DNA of 9,490 nucleotides, from positions 1-9,490 of the forward strand of contig JABGPV010000200.1 in assembly GCA_018644785.1 (NCBI GenBank), read 5' to 3'. A program made the translations under genes and the position numbers. The stretch comes from Deltaproteobacteria bacterium. GTDB lineage: Bacteria; Desulfobacterota; DSM-4660; Desulfatiglandales; Desulfatiglandaceae. Numbering within the stretch: the stretch's first letter is position 1; every line of letters begins with the position of its first letter. Positions 7,333 through 9,490 of this stretch are shown piece by piece. The notes below the pieces were generated by a model. The model made no database searches and had not been told where the DNA came from. It saw only the letters and a program-made list of their open reading frames with translations.

Positions 7333-9490
7333 CCGGAGGGCGGAAGAGAGAGGGCAGACGACAGAGGACAGACGACAGAGGGCCGTCATCCGTTATCCGA
7401 CTTCTGTTTCTAGTGGCTTTCGTGAGTTTCATTTCATGTGCCGGTCAAAAGCCCGCGAAAACACGGGAGGGAACGTCAAAAGCAGTGGATTCGGTGGTCC
7501 TTACCGAAAAGGAGAAAGACCGAAAACCGCCGCGATCTCTACCCGTAAACCGGCCTTTGCAGGTGAGCTTTGAGGCGGACCCTGTACTCTATGCCGCTCT
7601 TTCGGGGGATGGTAAAACCTTTGTCTATGTTTTGGAAAAGCAGGGAAGATCATCTTTGTGGCTCTGGTCCGGGGATCCCGGAATTGCTGCACTTCCTCAA
7701 AAACGGCTGGAGGGCTTGGGCAGAATCTCGGCGCCGGCACTGTCGCGTGATGCCGGAAAAATGGCCTTTGTGGCAACGGATTATGATGCCAAAGGGGACA
7801 TTTATGTGCTTTCAGGCCATACAGAAACATCAATCCCCCGGCGACTCACCGGAAGGGACTCGGCGGATGGGGCGCCGGCACTGTCACCGGACGGCCACCG
7901 GATTTATTTTCAGCGACTACGCCAGGGGGAAGTGCTTCCGCAACTGGCCACCATGGATCTGGCTGCCCATACCGGCCAACAGGATATCCCCCATGTGGAA
8001 ATCCTGAGAGAAGGGGCCTTTCCCGCCGTTTCCCCCAATGGCGAAAGCCTGGCATTTGTATCTTTCAAAAAAGATTCAGGGGGGGACATCTGGGTGCTTG
8101 ACCTCAAAACCGGGGAGGCGAAATCCATCACGAGCGGCCCTGAACAAGATGTTTACCCCGCCTGGGCGGTGAATGGGAAATCGATCTATTTTTCACGGTT
8201 TAACACTGATATCCATGGGGACGGCATCGTCACATTCCATGATAATGCGGTGATATCCCGAGTCGCCGTTGAGGGTTCGGACTTACAGGCTTATCCCCTT
8301 ACGTCGGGGACCTTTTCCGCCTATCAACCCATGATGGCGCCCTCCGAAATTCTTTTTCTCTCAAACATAAACGGCACCGGAAACATCTGGTCACTCCCGC
8401 CGGGCGGAGAGATTCCCTTAAAGGAAAACGTGCAGGCCCAGATGGCGGTGGCTCGCCTCCTGGCATCACACGTGCCGCGGGACGATTCTCTGGCGGTCCT
8501 CGCCTATTACAAGGTGCTGGAAAACTTTGGAGCGGATGGGAAACACGGGGCCAAAGCGGCATACGAAATCGGTAAACTGTATCAGCGCATGGGACGTCGG
8601 AACCTGGCGATTAAAGCCTACGAATGGGTCATCAGGGATTTTAAGGATTTCCATCCCCAAAAGGACCTGGCAGATATTCGACTCGCAGCGCTTCAGGCGG
8701 AAAACGCGTGGGAAACAGCCCCCACGGATTTCAGGCGAAAAGAGATCCTTAAAGATGCCATCATCCGTATTCAAAAGATTTCAGAAAACGCCCCATCCAA
8801 AGGCATCAATCCTTTGGATTTGGCAAGGATAAAGGCAAGGGCATTGATGACCCGGGCGCAACTGCTGGGGGACCTGGGTCGCGATGCCGCGTCCCTGGAA
8901 AAAGCCATTTCGTTTCTGGACCGGGCCGGGACCATACCGGATCTCGTGCCGGAGCTGAAAGCGGAAGCCCTGTTTCAGAAGGCTCGCCAGAGCAGCCGCA
9001 TGGGCCGGGCTTCTGCCGTGGCACCCATTTATCTTTCCATCATCACCCATTATCCCCATACCCCATGGGCGGATCGTTCCATTGAACAAATCATTGATAT
9101 CCACCTCTCCGATGGCGCCGGAAAAACGGCTGAGAACCGGATTCAAACCCTGGCCCGGCTGGCTGAAACGCACCGGAAAAGCGCCCCCGGACTCTCCATG
9201 GGGATCCTCAACCGCATGGGGGATACGGCTTTTCAGGAAGGAGACTGGCCCCAGGCCAAACGGTGGTACAGGGAAGTCCTGAACCGTTATACCAAAGCAG
9301 GGAAATCTTCCGCAGAGGATGAACCTCCCCCCACCCGGGCCCCCACGCAGGTGACGTCGGCCCGGCTGGCCCTGGCTGAAATCCTGTACAGGGAAGAACT
9401 GTTTCGCCAGGCCCTGGATCTCTATGAAAAGGAAATGGCCTACCGGCCCTATGAAGACCGACTCTACGGCCTGGCCCGGGCCGCCTATGT
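7317..9490 (+). CDS. Lipoprotein with six-bladed TolB-like propeller and TPR repeats, cut by the window end
   Basis: I translated this frame without a stop to the window edge: 724 complete codons, so the gene is 3'-partial. The N-terminus is long and basic (1-28), then a hydrophobic core (29-38) and Cys41 in FISC, a possible lipobox. Six blade-like repeats occupy about 84-378. Their turn motifs are ALSGDG, PALSRDAG, PALSPDG, PAVSPNG, PAWAVNG and QPMMAPS, spaced 45-57 residues, often followed by strands such as GDIYVL, GDIWVL and GNIWSL. This is the TolB/PD40 pattern. From about 385 on it is helical and TPR-like, clearest at about 412-443 (YEIGKLYQRMGRRNLAIKAY), 546-590, 625-661 and 680-724. 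Both parts usually serve protein binding; no catalytic site is evident. The ATG overlaps the DUF1318 gene by 16 bases, so it belongs to the same operon. I recognise no named gene. Its role may be to scaffold or regulate the AsmA/DUF1318 assembly. Confidence 0.88.
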   Translation, partial: MGQAIAGGRKREGRRQRTDDRGPSSVIRLLFLVAFVSFISCAGQKPAKTREGTSKAVDSVVLTEKEKDRKPPRSLPVNRPLQVSFEADPVLYAALSGDGKTFVYVLEKQGRSSLWLWSGDPGIAALPQKRLEGLGRISAPALSRDAGKMAFVATDYDAKGDIYVLSGHTETSIPRRLTGRDSADGAPALSPDGHRIYFQRLRQGEVLPQLATMDLAAHTGQQDIPHVEILREGAFPAVSPNGESLAFVSFKKDSGGDIWVLDLKTGEAKSITSGPEQDVYPAWAVNGKSIYFSRFNTDIHGDGIVTFHDNAVISRVAVEGSDLQAYPLTSGTFSAYQPMMAPSEILFLSNINGTGNIWSLPPGGEIPLKENVQAQMAVARLLASHVPRDDSLAVLAYYKVLENFGADGKHGAKAAYEIGKLYQRMGRRNLAIKAYEWVIRDFKDFHPQKDLADIRLAALQAENAWETAPTDFRRKEILKDAIIRIQKISENAPSKGINPLDLARIKARALMTRAQLLGDLGRDAASLEKAISFLDRAGTIPDLVPELKAEALFQKARQSSRMGRASAVAPIYLSIITHYPHTPWADRSIEQIIDIHLSDGAGKTAENRIQTLARLAETHRKSAPGLSMGILNRMGDTAFQEGDWPQAKRWYREVLNRYTKAGKSSAEDEPPPTRAPTQVTSARLALAEILYREELFRQALDLYEKEMAYRPYEDRLYGLARAAY
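7355..7382 (+). repeat. 14-base tandem duplication in the N-terminal coding region
   Basis: CAGACGACAGAGGA (7355-7368) is followed directly by CAGACGACAGAGGG (7369-7382), 13 of 14 identical. It lies in a strikingly purine-rich stretch (about 7333-7382) coding for the basic N-region of the propeller lipoprotein. The unit is not a multiple of three, so gain or loss of one copy would shift the frame. Confidence 0.85.

Noticed and set aside
7202..8007. Two consecutive + strand open frames (7202-7573 and 7570-8007) after the DUF1318 gene
   Set aside because: Their products are low in complexity and unrecognisable. The frame from 7317 is open throughout and shows regular propeller blades, so these are out-of-frame shadows of it.

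Overview
The window looks like a chromosomal segment of a Gram-negative bacterium of moderate GC content. It carries two lipoprotein signals, an inner-membrane-anchored AsmA-type protein and periplasmic export signals, so a double-membrane envelope is well supported. The style of the proteins (a DUF1318 lipoprotein beside an AsmA-like protein, a PAS domain with a CHTxxCPL motif, and a small exported protein with an 'LNLxSKG'-like domain) suggests Desulfobacterota (former Deltaproteobacteria). That taxonomic guess is inference from protein style only. All genes seen are on the + strand.

Region 1 (1-2190) is a two-component system. A membrane-bound HisKA_3-type sensor kinase (249-1583) has a cysteine-rich PAS domain. 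It overlaps a NarL/FixJ-type response regulator (1558-2190) by 26 bases. The leader before the kinase holds a perfect 8+8 inverted repeat and a weak candidate promoter. Region 2 (2191-2840) is a single-gene unit: a good sigma70-type promoter, a small exported protein (2369-2794) and a clear intrinsic terminator.

Region 3 (2960-9490) is a three-gene operon behind an extended -10 promoter. It encodes a 1231-residue AsmA/YdbH-like protein (3041-6736), a DUF1318 (YdbL-like) lipoprotein (6733-7332, 4-base overlap) and a large lipoprotein open to the window edge (7317->9490, 16-base overlap). The last has six TolB-like propeller blades followed by TPR-type helical repeats. The nested starts and good Shine-Dalgarno sites of the second and third genes point to translational coupling. 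By analogy with the E. coli YdbH-YnbE-YdbL set, the first two genes may build a periplasm-spanning lipid bridge. The propeller/TPR lipoprotein would be an extra component not present in the E. coli set. This is the most interesting part of the window.

No RNA genes, CRISPR arrays, insertion sequences or known defence genes were seen. The only sizeable non-coding stretches are 1-248, 2191-2368 and 2795-3040, each under 300 bases.
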